Assembly (NCBI GenBank): GCA_011050235.1 | Contig: DRGC01000073.1 | Span: 62,001 to 126,000 of the forward strand | Reading direction: 5' to 3' | Length of the DNA stretch: 64,000 nt | Origin: Phycisphaerae bacterium | Lineage (GTDB): Bacteria; Planctomycetota; Phycisphaerae; SM23-33 | In this document: positions 13,023 through 20,808 of the stretch, in pieces | How the letters are laid out: every line of letters begins with the position of its first letter | Position numbering within the stretch: the stretch's first letter is position 1 | Program-made: the position numbers and the translations under genes | Notes under the pieces: generated by a model | Told to the model about the DNA's origin: nothing | The model's database searches: none | What the model saw: only the letters and a program-made list of their open reading frames with translations

Positions 13023-13229
13023 TCACGGAGTCGAACTGGCGTCCTCGACGTCGGTCTTGATCTCTTCGGTCTGCTCGAGAATCCACTGCTTGATGTCGTC
13101 GTAGAACCAGATGATCACACCCAGCAGCGGCAGCGCAATCGCCGCAACGATGAGGATGTATTCCACCATGTCCGCTCCCCGCTCGTCGCGGTGCAGGGCC
13201 CCGAAGGTCTTCTTGATCGCTTTCAACAT
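13023..13229 (-). CDS. flp: Flp/Fap-type pilin 2
   Basis: 68 residues with leader ...RDERGAD, then MVEYILIVAAIALPLLGVII, Glu-Tyr at the Flp positions, and an acidic C-terminal tail (EQTEEIKTDVEDASS). A GAAAGGA ribosome site is 7-8 bases upstream. It is closely similar to pilin 1 over the leader and helix and differs mainly in the tail, suggesting a recent duplication with divergent surface-exposed ends. Confidence 0.88.
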   Translation of the reverse strand: MLKAIKKTFGALHRDERGADMVEYILIVAAIALPLLGVIIWFYDDIKQWILEQTEEIKTDVEDASSTP

Positions 13230-13276
13230 CGTCGTGTCCTTTCACGTTGGTACACGTCAGCTATTCAACGGGTTGT

Positions 13277-13459
13277 CTACGGAAACGGCAGCGACAGCAT
13301 GAGCGTCACCAGCCCAAACATGTTCGCCAGCGCCTCCAGCAGCATTCGATAGATATAGACCATCGGCAGGACGATGGCCGCCAGCATCAGCGCGTATTCC
13401 ACCGTCGCCTGTCCAGCGGCGTTTTTGGAAAACTCTCGAAGCGATCTCGGCGGCGTCAT
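13277..13459 (-). CDS. Flp-like small pilin 3 (divergent)
   Basis: 60 residues. It has the pilin processing context (NAAGQATVEYALMLAAIVLP) with Gly, Glu-Tyr and a hydrophobic helix, but the C-terminal part is neutral and hydrophobic (LANMFGLVTLMLSLPFP) instead of acidic. It may be a minor pilin or a TadE-like short pseudopilin. Its start overlaps the CpaF stop (ATGA), so it is coupled to the ATPase gene and not to pilins 1 and 2. Confidence 0.72.
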   Translation of the reverse strand: MTPPRSLREFSKNAAGQATVEYALMLAAIVLPMVYIYRMLLEALANMFGLVTLMLSLPFP

Positions 13460-14562
13460 GACTCATCCTCCGAGAAAATATCCTTCGTCAGGCGCCAGAA
13501 CTTCCGCATCGCGCGGATTTTCGGCTCGTGGACGTAGATCGATTTCTCCCCGGCGAACGCCAGCGTGCCAACACCCGCATCGTCGAACTCCAGGCGGAAG
13601 ACGTCGTGGGCCTGGTAGCGCCCGGCGTCGTTGAGGGGCAGGACCTCCGAGATCTGCGTCAGCCCGCGCCGCCCGTCATTGAACCGCGAGACCTGCACGA
13701 CCACGTCGATGGCCGAGACGACCTGCGCCCGCAGGGCATAGAGCGGCATCTCCACGGCGTTCATCATCGCCAGCGTTTCCAGGCGATTCAGCGCGTCGAT
13801 CGGCATCGTCGCGTGCAAGGTCGACATGCTGCCCGCGTGGCCGGACGTCATCGCCTGGATGATGTCCAACGCCTCCCCGCCGCGGGTCTCGCCGATGATG
13901 ATGCGGTCCGGCCGAAGACGTAGCGACGACTTGAACAGGTCGCTGATCGTGACCTCGCCCCGGCCCCACCGGTCGGGGGTGCGGCTTTCCAGCGAGACGA
14001 CGTGACTTTGCTGGAGCTGCAACTCGGCTGAATCCTCGATCACCACGATCCGCTGATGCTCGGGAATGAAGCTCGACAGAACGTTCAGCAGCGATGTCTT
14101 GCCGCTGGACGTGCCGCCGGAGACGAGGATGTTCTTCTCGGCCAGGACGCAGCACTGCAGGTACTCGCACGCCTGGGCCGTCCACGAACCCAGCTTGATC
14201 AGGTGGTCGGCGTCGAACATCACCTTGGCGAACTTGCGAATCGACATCAACGTTCCGCCGCGGGACAGCGGCGCCAGCACGACGTGCACCCGGCTGCCGT
14301 CGGGCAGGCGGGCGTCGACCAGCGGATTGAGCGGGTCGATGCGTTTGCCCGTATATTGCAGCACGTTGTTGACCGCGGACATGAACGCCTCGTTGTCGGC
14401 AAAGGCCGCGTCGGTCTTGATGACCTGGCCCTTCTGCTCGACATAGATCTCGTCGAAGCGGTTGATCATGATCTCCGAGACTTCCGGGTCGTGGAGGTAG
14501 GCCTTCACCGGGCCCAGAAAGTGCTCGACGGTCGCTTCAAAGATGTTGGCTTGCTGGTTCAT
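13456..14562 (-). CDS. cpaF: TadA/CpaF pilus assembly ATPase (second copy, no FHA)
   Basis: 368 residues from ATG 14562 (an in-frame GTG at 14631 would add 23 low-complexity residues; neither start has a clear ribosome site). CpaF motifs: NRFDEIYVEQKG N-terminal domain, [12 protein letters not shown], Walker A SGGTSSGKTSLLN, Asp-box [25 protein letters not shown] and His-box GHAGSMSTLHA. It is first in the Tad transcript and a paralogue of the FHA-CpaF at 2198-4078. Two ATPases may divide extension and retraction, or one may serve the pilins under a different signal; this is inference. Confidence 0.92.
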   Translation of the reverse strand: MNQQANIFEATVEHFLGPVKAYLHDPEVSEIMINRFDEIYVEQKGQVIKTDAAFADNEAFMSAVNNVLQYTGKRIDPLNPLVDARLPDGSRVHVVLAPLSRGGTLMSIRKFAKVMFDADHLIKLGSWTAQACEYLQCCVLAEKNILVSGGTSSGKTSLLNVLSSFIPEHQRIVVIEDSAELQLQQSHVVSLESRTPDRWGRGEVTISDLFKSSLRLRPDRIIIGETRGGEALDIIQAMTSGHAGSMSTLHATMPIDALNRLETLAMMNAVEMPLYALRAQVVSAIDVVVQVSRFNDGRRGLTQISEVLPLNDAGRYQAHDVFRLEFDDAGVGTLAFAGEKSIYVHEPKIRAMRKFWRLTKDIFSEDES

Positions 14563-14810
14563 GGGTTGGCTCTGCTTGGTTTGGCCGCCAGAGGAAGTCC
14601 TGGGGCGGGCCTCTGTGGCCGAAGCATCCACAACTTATCCCGCCAAAGGGAATAACGCACACAACGCAGGTTTGTGGCAGTCCGTGCCATAAATTCTTCC
14701 TTGCCTCTAAGCTTATTGTTCCCCTCAGCCGATCACAAGACAAGAGTTATTCGCCCCGGAGACGCGCTTTACCGCCCGGGCGCCGACCCGATGGCCCCGC
14801 CAAGGCCGGG

Positions 14811-14839
14811 TTGCGGAAGCTCTTGCAGACCGCTATCAT
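14811..14839 (+). promoter_or_regulatory. Sigma-70-type promoter for tRNA-Ser
   Basis: TTGCGG (14811-14816), a 17-base spacer and TATCAT (14834-14839) form a good housekeeping promoter ending 35 bases before the tRNA. The rest of the 14563-14874 gap, between the Tad ATPase and the tRNA, holds no gene that I can support. Confidence 0.6.
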
Positions 14840-14874
14840 GCGCCATTGCTCGCCGCCGGTGGCCGCGAACAGCC

Positions 14875-14959
14875 GGAGAGGTGCCGGAGTGGTCGATCGG
14901 GCTGGTTTCGAAAACCAGTGAGCCTTAGGGTTCCGTGGGTTCGAATCCCACCCTCTCCG
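14875..14959 (+). tRNA. tRNA-Ser (anticodon CGA)
   Basis: The acceptor stem GGAGAGG (14875-14881) pairs with CCTCTCC (14952-14958), followed by discriminator G. The anticodon stem CTGGT/ACCAG encloses TTCGAAA with anticodon CGA at 14909-14911. A long variable arm and the GTTCGAATC T-loop make it class II, serine. CCA is not encoded. An integrase gene starts 125 bases downstream, so the 3' end is a candidate attachment site. Confidence 0.96.
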
Positions 14960-14980
14960 CTTTCGCTGTTTCGAGCGCGG

Positions 14981-15009
14981 CGCAACATGCTGAGCGCATG
15001 CATGTTGCG
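14981..15009 (+). repeat. Inverted repeat just after tRNA-Ser
   Basis: CGCAACATG (14981-14989) and CATGTTGCG (15001-15009) form a perfect 9-bp stem around an 11-base loop. It is followed by a T-containing but not T-run sequence. It could be the tRNA terminator or an integrase arm/core site in the element's left end. Confidence 0.5.
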
Positions 15010-15040
15010 TCGCGTTTCGCATTTCTCGACTCACTTCCCG

Positions 15041-15068
15041 GTGCACAGATGGTGCACGCACAGTGCAC
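15041..15068 (+). promoter_or_regulatory. Three GTGCAC palindromes at 11-bp spacing
   Basis: The hexamer GTGCAC occurs at 15041, 15052 and 15063, exactly 11 bases apart, so all three face the same side of the helix. The array ends 3 bases before the GAAGGAG ribosome site of the integrase. Such phased sites suit a repressor or an integrase/excisionase arm site. No known operator is recognised. Confidence 0.5.
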
Positions 15069-15084
15069 GGGAAGGAGTCGCCAC

Positions 15085-16473
15085 ATGGCTACTCGAAAGC
15101 ATTCCAAAGAAAAGAAGAGATTTCGCATCGGCAGTGTCTCCGTGTACAAGCACCGACGTTCGTGGTGGCTTTACTACCGAGAAAATGGTGCTGCAAGGCG
15201 TCGACGAGCCAGCCAGAGCCTCGAAGAAGCAAGAGTGATTGCCGCTGAGGTCAATGCCCAGCTTGCCGGAAATCGCCCGACGATCTTTTCGTTCCAGCCA
15301 ATTTCTGTTGAGGATCTGACTCATCGCTGGCTGGATTATCACGAACACGTTCGACGGTCCTCTGTCGCAACATGCCAACGATACCGCACGGCCGTTGAGT
15401 ACCTCGTGCGTTTCGTTGGGAACGAACCGTCGTGCCGCTGTGCCCATAAGGTGAATGCGGAAGCGTTTCTCCGCTATGTCCGGGCCGTCCAGGTCGCCCC
15501 CAACGGCCACAGGAACGCCCGAAAACGTGGGCTCCGAGATAAGGGCATCAAGTTCATTCTGGGCGCATGCCGGTCAATGTACGGATTCGCCCATTCTCAT
15601 CGGTTCCTCCCGCCCTACGCCGATAATCCTTTCGCAGCCTTAGCGGTCGATCGAATGCCGGTCGAAGACGCCAAGCGAATCCATGTCTTCGCCGCAGCAG
15701 AGGAGTTCAGTTTTCTGTCGGCATGCGATGACTGGCAATTCCCGGTGTTCTACATTCTGGCCAAGACCGGCCTGCGCAGCGGGGAACTTGCTCACCTGTT
15801 GATTGAGGATATTGATCTGGTCAACGAGACGCTGCACGTTCGCAGCAAGTCGGAACTTGGATGGCAGGTCAAGACCAGAAACGCTCGAAGTATCCCCCTG
15901 CCGCCCGAACCGATAGCTGTGCTGCAGCATGTGATCGGACAGCGCCGGGAAGGGGTCCTCTTCTTGCGGCGATCCGTCCAGGACCAACCAGCAGATCACG
16001 TTATGACGCTTTCGCGTGACGCGTCGGCCGCCGAACTGGCCCAGCGGGCCGACTGCCTATCCGACACACTGGGACGACAACTGACCCGCGTCGAGTCGTT
16101 TCGTTTGGCCAAGCGGCTTTGGCGCGACGCCGGCGCGGCCAAGACAGACACCATACGGACCGAGTTCATGCGCATCACGCGCAGCATCGGTTTGGGCCAC
16201 GTAACTGCCCCGAAGTGCTGGCGGCACACGTTTGCCACACTCCTGCAAGAAGCAGGCGTCGATCCTTTGATCCGTCAGCAGACAATGGGACATGCCCCAG
16301 CGGGGCCGCGAGCTGGGGCTTTGGGAATGACCGCTCACTATACCCATACACAAGCCAAAGTCCATCGACGCCAGTTGGCCTCCGCACTCTCCCTACGTCC
16401 TAGGACATCAGATATCGTCGCCGATCAGATTGGCAACGGCGCAAAGACTGAACAGAAAGGGGAACAGCAATGA
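15085..16473 (+). CDS. Tyrosine recombinase/integrase
   Basis: 462 residues from ATG 15085, chosen for the GAAGGAG ribosome site 7 bases upstream; the frame is open earlier but runs into the tRNA. The N-terminal arm-type region (about 1-75) is basic. The SAM-like core-binding domain covers about 80-185 (HRWLDYHEHVRRSSVATCQR). The catalytic domain has Arg in TGLRSGELAHLL, KCWRHTFATLLQ, the MGHA histidine and the Tyr in MTAHYTH. The usual HxxR box reads KxxR. The gene is directly downstream of tRNA-Ser, the common integration target, and its stop overlaps the serine recombinase start (ATGA). Probably the integrase of a tRNA-targeted element. Confidence 0.92.
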   Translation: MATRKHSKEKKRFRIGSVSVYKHRRSWWLYYRENGAARRRRASQSLEEARVIAAEVNAQLAGNRPTIFSFQPISVEDLTHRWLDYHEHVRRSSVATCQRYRTAVEYLVRFVGNEPSCRCAHKVNAEAFLRYVRAVQVAPNGHRNARKRGLRDKGIKFILGACRSMYGFAHSHRFLPPYADNPFAALAVDRMPVEDAKRIHVFAAAEEFSFLSACDDWQFPVFYILAKTGLRSGELAHLLIEDIDLVNETLHVRSKSELGWQVKTRNARSIPLPPEPIAVLQHVIGQRREGVLFLRRSVQDQPADHVMTLSRDASAAELAQRADCLSDTLGRQLTRVESFRLAKRLWRDAGAAKTDTIRTEFMRITRSIGLGHVTAPKCWRHTFATLLQEAGVDPLIRQQTMGHAPAGPRAGALGMTAHYTHTQAKVHRRQLASALSLRPRTSDIVADQIGNGAKTEQKGEQQ

Positions 16474-18629
16474 ATACCAGAGACAATTTGCACGATGCTG
16501 TGATTGCCTACGCCCGCTATTCCTGTGACCGACAGAACCAGCTGTCGGCGAAGGATCAGATCGCCGAGCTTCGCAACTGGGCTGAGACAGAAGTCGGCCG
16601 ACAGGCACCGTTCTTCGAGTTCATAGATGAGGCTGTGTCGGGCGCTGTGGCCGATCGCGACGGACTGCAAGAGGCAATCAAGTGCGCAGAAAGGTACGAA
16701 CGGCCGCTTGTGATCGTCGAATGCATGTCACGATTCGCCAGAAGCGTCTCGGTTTGCTTCACCTACATCAATCGTATCGTCGATATGGGTGGCCGGTTCG
16801 TGTGCATTAAGGAGGGCCTTGACACGAAGCTGAACATGTGGCCGGCAATGGCGGCCATGATGGCTACCTGCGCAGAAATGGAGAACGCTTCGCGTTCCGT
16901 CATGGTGCGTCGTGGCCGTCGGGCTGCCTTCCGCCGCGGACATTCCGTCGGTCGTGTGGGCTATCATTACAGGACGGTGCCTAAGGACCCCGATGACCCT
17001 GACGGCCCCAAGATCAACATCGCCAACGAAGAATTTGGCGAGCAGATCGTCGAGTACTTCGAACGCGTGGCTTCGGGCCAATCGATCGCAGAAGTCAATC
17101 ACTGGGCTAGCTCACTGCCCGGACGGGTCGGCCGCCTGGAGAAGTGGGATTCCGAGGCCGGCCTCCGAATGATCAGAAACCCCAGATACAAGGGCATAGT
17201 CTTGGAGGGCAAGACGGCCTCGGTACTGGAAAGAAGCACCGGAAAACACCGCTGTCGGCCCAATCACGACGGCGATACCGAATGGCGAGAGGATCCAAAG
17301 CAGCGCTTCGTTTCTCCGGATCTCTGGCAACGGGCCAACGACGCCCTTGACAAGACTAAGCATCAGCGGCGTCCGGTCGATTGCTACCCAAGAGACAAGG
17401 AAAACAGAAGATCGGGTGTCTGGCCTTCAGGAGCCCTGTTCTGTGGCTGGTGTGGGGCCAAGATGCATCGGCGCGGGGTTCGCGGCTACAGTTGCTCCGA
17501 TTCGCGGGGCCCATCAGCGTCATGCCGCAACTACCTGCAGGTCAAGACAGATGTTGTTCTGCAGGAAATCCCCCGAACGATTCTCGATCACCTCTTGGAG
17601 ATCCCAGACACATTCGAGGCGTTGTACAAGGAGGTCCGGGAACAAGCCAGAAAAACCGCCACTGGGCAATCACAGGCCCAAGTGAAGCAAGCCCGTAAAC
17701 GCCTAAACACTCTCAAACAGGGGCTCGGCAGGCTTTTCGATCTTGTCGAAAAAGGCCAGGATAGCGCCAATCTGCAAGCTCGAATAGCAAAGAGGCAGAA
17801 GGAGATTGAGGAGTTGGAGGAAAGCATCGCCGCCGCGACCTCCTTGTCGCCGAAGCTGCGCATACCAACGCCATCTGATATCCAAAATGAACTGGAGAGG
17901 CTTGTATCAATAATCGAAGCCGCAGGTGAAGAGCTCTTACCACACTTGCGGGCGCTGGCTCCTAGAATCGATGTGTACCCAGTCAGGATCAAGGGAGCGC
18001 GTAGGCCTGCACTTCTCGCAAAGTTCGACGTGAGCCTTCTGACACTTCTTCCTGCAGAATGGACGGCATTCATGAGGCAACGGCTTGAGGCACCCAAGGA
18101 AGGAGAACTCCCGCCGCTCCTTATGCAGCCCATCGAACTGATTCTGACGAAGCTGCCGGAATACGTGCAAATCGCCCAAGAAGCCAAACGCCTCTTTGAT
18201 GGCGGGATGCCAAACAACGCCATAGCTAGGAAGCTCCGTTGCTGGCCCCAGACGATCCGTAAGGCGATTGCCTTGATGGAACAGCAGAGCGGAGACAGAC
18301 TGGACATCGAAGAGCTGACAGAACTGCCTGATCGCCGACGTCAGAGCAAATTCAGTCCTCCGACTGAAGAGGATGAGGTTATCCCCGGGACCACTGGTCT
18401 CACAAAGAGAATCGTTCAAACCGTCGACGAATTGAGAGAGAAAGGCTACACACCGAATGGTATTGCGGCGAGCGCCGGCTGCCGAGTGTCCACGGTCAAA
18501 AGAGCAATAAAGTGGACCGAGCAACGGAAGCGACTGGACAGTCACTTTAGGAACAGTCCCAAAGTCAAGCGAGGTCCCGTTTCGATGAAGCGGCCACGCG
18601 AACACAGGAAGAAGTCTGAGGATCGATGA
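16470..18629 (+). CDS. Large serine recombinase
   Basis: 719 residues. The resolvase catalytic domain covers about 1-150 with the nucleophile Ser in AYARYSCDRQ and the helix AEMENASRSVMVRRG. The recombinase domain follows with RNPRYKGIVLEGK. A zinc ribbon (FCGWCGAKM ... YSCSDSRG) lies around 325-345 and a coiled coil around 410-455 (ARIAKRQKEIEELEESI). The C-terminal 200 residues contain two helix-turn-helix-like segments (NNAIARKLRCWPQTIRKAI and PNGIAASAGCRVSTVKRAI), longer than in typical phage integrases. It is translationally coupled to the tyrosine integrase by an ATGA overlap. Having both recombinase families in one transcript is uncommon; one may act in DNA inversion or target choice. 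Confidence 0.92.
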   Translation: MNTRDNLHDAVIAYARYSCDRQNQLSAKDQIAELRNWAETEVGRQAPFFEFIDEAVSGAVADRDGLQEAIKCAERYERPLVIVECMSRFARSVSVCFTYINRIVDMGGRFVCIKEGLDTKLNMWPAMAAMMATCAEMENASRSVMVRRGRRAAFRRGHSVGRVGYHYRTVPKDPDDPDGPKINIANEEFGEQIVEYFERVASGQSIAEVNHWASSLPGRVGRLEKWDSEAGLRMIRNPRYKGIVLEGKTASVLERSTGKHRCRPNHDGDTEWREDPKQRFVSPDLWQRANDALDKTKHQRRPVDCYPRDKENRRSGVWPSGALFCGWCGAKMHRRGVRGYSCSDSRGPSASCRNYLQVKTDVVLQEIPRTILDHLLEIPDTFEALYKEVREQARKTATGQSQAQVKQARKRLNTLKQGLGRLFDLVEKGQDSANLQARIAKRQKEIEELEESIAAATSLSPKLRIPTPSDIQNELERLVSIIEAAGEELLPHLRALAPRIDVYPVRIKGARRPALLAKFDVSLLTLLPAEWTAFMRQRLEAPKEGELPPLLMQPIELILTKLPEYVQIAQEAKRLFDGGMPNNAIARKLRCWPQTIRKAIALMEQQSGDRLDIEELTELPDRRRQSKFSPPTEEDEVIPGTTGLTKRIVQTVDELREKGYTPNGIAASAGCRVSTVKRAIKWTEQRKRLDSHFRNSPKVKRGPVSMKRPREHRKKSEDR

Positions 18630-18729
18630 TTACAGCGCACAAAAGTGTGTTGGCAACGAAACGAAGGCCCTGCTAAGCATCAGGGGCACGTTTTTCCACC
18701 TACGCTGCGGCATGAAAGGCTGGTGACCA

Positions 18730-19797
18730 ATGACTAACATTGAGCAACTTAGACTGCTTCTGTCCGGACTGGCGGCCGGAGATTCGCTGGGGGCCACGTC
18801 GGAGTTCGTGACCCCGGCGGCTGTCCCGGAGGTCTATGCCAGGCACAAGGACAAGGGCTGGCCGTTCGCACAGGTCGGCGGTGGGCACTTCGGATGGCGA
18901 CCTGGTGAGCCTACGGACGACACCGATATGGCAATGTGCATGGTGCGATCATATATCGAGCTCGGCCGATTCGATCCCGAAGATCTCGCCGGTCGGTTCG
19001 TCGAGTGGAAGCAGTCCGGCCCGAGGGACATCGGCGCCACCACTGCCCGCACTCTCGGCCAGATCGCTGCGGGCAAGTCGTGGTGCGAGGCGGCTCGAAA
19101 TGCTTATTGCTCATCTCCGGTCAACGCCCCTAATGGATCGCTGATGCGAAACGGCGTGGTCCCTGCGATGGCCGACGATGTTTTCGAAGCTCTGACGATC
19201 AGCGCCCAACAGTCGATCATCACTCACTACAGTCCCCTGGCTGTCTTGACCTGCATGGTTCAGACATGGGCAATCTGGTCCTTGATGGAGGACGAGACTT
19301 GGCCGTTCACCGACGATTGGACCGACAGGTTCGGCGACGTTTGGAAACAATGGCAGGAGCGCTACGACTGCGAGCACGTCGAGCAATGGCTGGTTGAAAC
19401 GGATGAACGCGACGGCCCAGGCGGCCTGCAGCATGCCATCGACATAATTGAGGAAGCCGTGTGGTTGCCGACAGCGTTCAATCCCTTTGAAGTCCGATCC
19501 GGGATTGGCTATTGCCTGACGACGCTGCAAACGGCCGTCTGGGCGCTATGCTGGTCGATCATGGGCGACGAACCGTTCCCGATCGAGACGCTGCCCGACG
19601 GCATTCCACACGAAGTCTTCTTCCGACGCGGCCCCGACACGCTGGCGTGGGTGGCACTGGCTGGCAACGACGCCGATACCACCGGCGCAACGACAGGCCC
19701 GTTGCTAGCCGCAGCCCATGGACAGCTGCCGGACTACTACACCAAGGGCCTGGAAGCTCTGCCCGAATTCGACACCTTGGCTCATGCCAATGCGTGA
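18730..19797 (+). CDS. ADP-ribosylglycohydrolase (DraG/ARH family)
   Basis: 355 residues. Family motifs: SGLAAGDSLGA at the N terminus, GEPTDDTDMAM with the metal-binding TDD, NAPNGSLMRNG and the C-terminal ALAGNDADTTGATTG, which supplies the second metal site. All dinuclear-metal ligands appear present, so the enzyme should remove ADP-ribose from protein, DNA or small molecules. No ADP-ribosyltransferase is encoded beside it. It lies 100 bases downstream of the recombinase pair, probably as element cargo. It could be a stand-alone antitoxin or host-modifying factor. Confidence 0.88.
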   Translation: MTNIEQLRLLLSGLAAGDSLGATSEFVTPAAVPEVYARHKDKGWPFAQVGGGHFGWRPGEPTDDTDMAMCMVRSYIELGRFDPEDLAGRFVEWKQSGPRDIGATTARTLGQIAAGKSWCEAARNAYCSSPVNAPNGSLMRNGVVPAMADDVFEALTISAQQSIITHYSPLAVLTCMVQTWAIWSLMEDETWPFTDDWTDRFGDVWKQWQERYDCEHVEQWLVETDERDGPGGLQHAIDIIEEAVWLPTAFNPFEVRSGIGYCLTTLQTAVWALCWSIMGDEPFPIETLPDGIPHEVFFRRGPDTLAWVALAGNDADTTGATTGPLLAAAHGQLPDYYTKGLEALPEFDTLAHANA

Positions 19798-20808
19798 TGA
19801 TCAATCGGAGAGAGAGCCTTGGCGTCCTCAGAAGAGGATGCTCAACACAAAGACCGGACCTTGCCGGCCACAACTGCCCAGCCGCAGCGTGGGCCGGGCT
19901 TATGCCCAATGCTGTTATCCGCCAGGAACTCCCTTCTGCGCATCGGCGATTGTGCAAAACACCTCCAGCGTTTCCGGTTCAGCTGCCAGCCAGTCACTCA
20001 CAGGGCCGCCGACCTGGGCGCGCTCCTTAGCAACAATCCGCGATTCCCGAGCAACGTCACCGAAAGCGTTCGCCCCACATTGCAAGCGGACTGATTTGTT
20101 CTCGTAACTATGACGCCAACGAGGTCCGCAAGATCCTCCATGTTTTCAGAGCGCCGGACTGATCCCGCTGCTTCCGACAACACTGGGCAGGACCTGCACC
20201 AACCGAATCCAATTGCCTTTCGTTCCCGAATCACTGCAGCACATCCGGCGGGGGAGCATTGACTGATCCGAGCCAGATCACAAGGCTTCGAAGATCGGTT
20301 GGTGTCAGAAGGTCCATCATCTTCAGCGAGGTCCTCTTCGTCATTAGCGTCCTTCTCGGGGAAGCGCCGGCTCCGACGAAACACGCGTCGTCATGCCCGA
20401 GCCGAGCCCGACTAGTGGCCCTACGGATGATTTGACAGGGCGTTTGACGCGAGGTCGCGGGTTCATAACGGGGGCATCATATGGGGTCCTGGAGAGGAAG
20501 TGTGTGTCGGATTTGTCGGGGTTCTGAGGCGGTGAATCGACGCAGCTCCATCCACACACGACCGTAATCGCATGTCAGGCAGACCCCGACACGGTCATTT
20601 CGGACTCGGCAGAGCTTCGAAGGCTACACCTCCGAAGACTTGCGGACGAACTTGCAGGCGAACGCCTGCGAGATCCCTGCCGGACCCGTCGAAACCCATC
20701 CCCCGGTATCTCACATCTGTCTACGCATCCACTCCCCTGCCGGATAGAGTTTTCGGGAGGGACAACGACCGTGCGACGACAAGCTGCTTACTCTCGATGG
20801 CTGCTGGC
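19798..20808. other. Gene-poor gap, possibly element end
   Basis: About 1 kb with no coding region I can support. Short open stretches exist (for example 20572-20760) but show no family motif, and different frames look equally plausible. No copy of the tRNA-Ser 3' end was found here by eye. It may contain decayed gene remnants at the right end of the integrated element. Confidence 0.5.

Noticed and set aside
19798-20808. Second att copy of the tRNA-Ser 3' end
   Set aside because: By eye no match longer than a few bases to the tRNA 3' sequence was found in this gap or elsewhere in the window.
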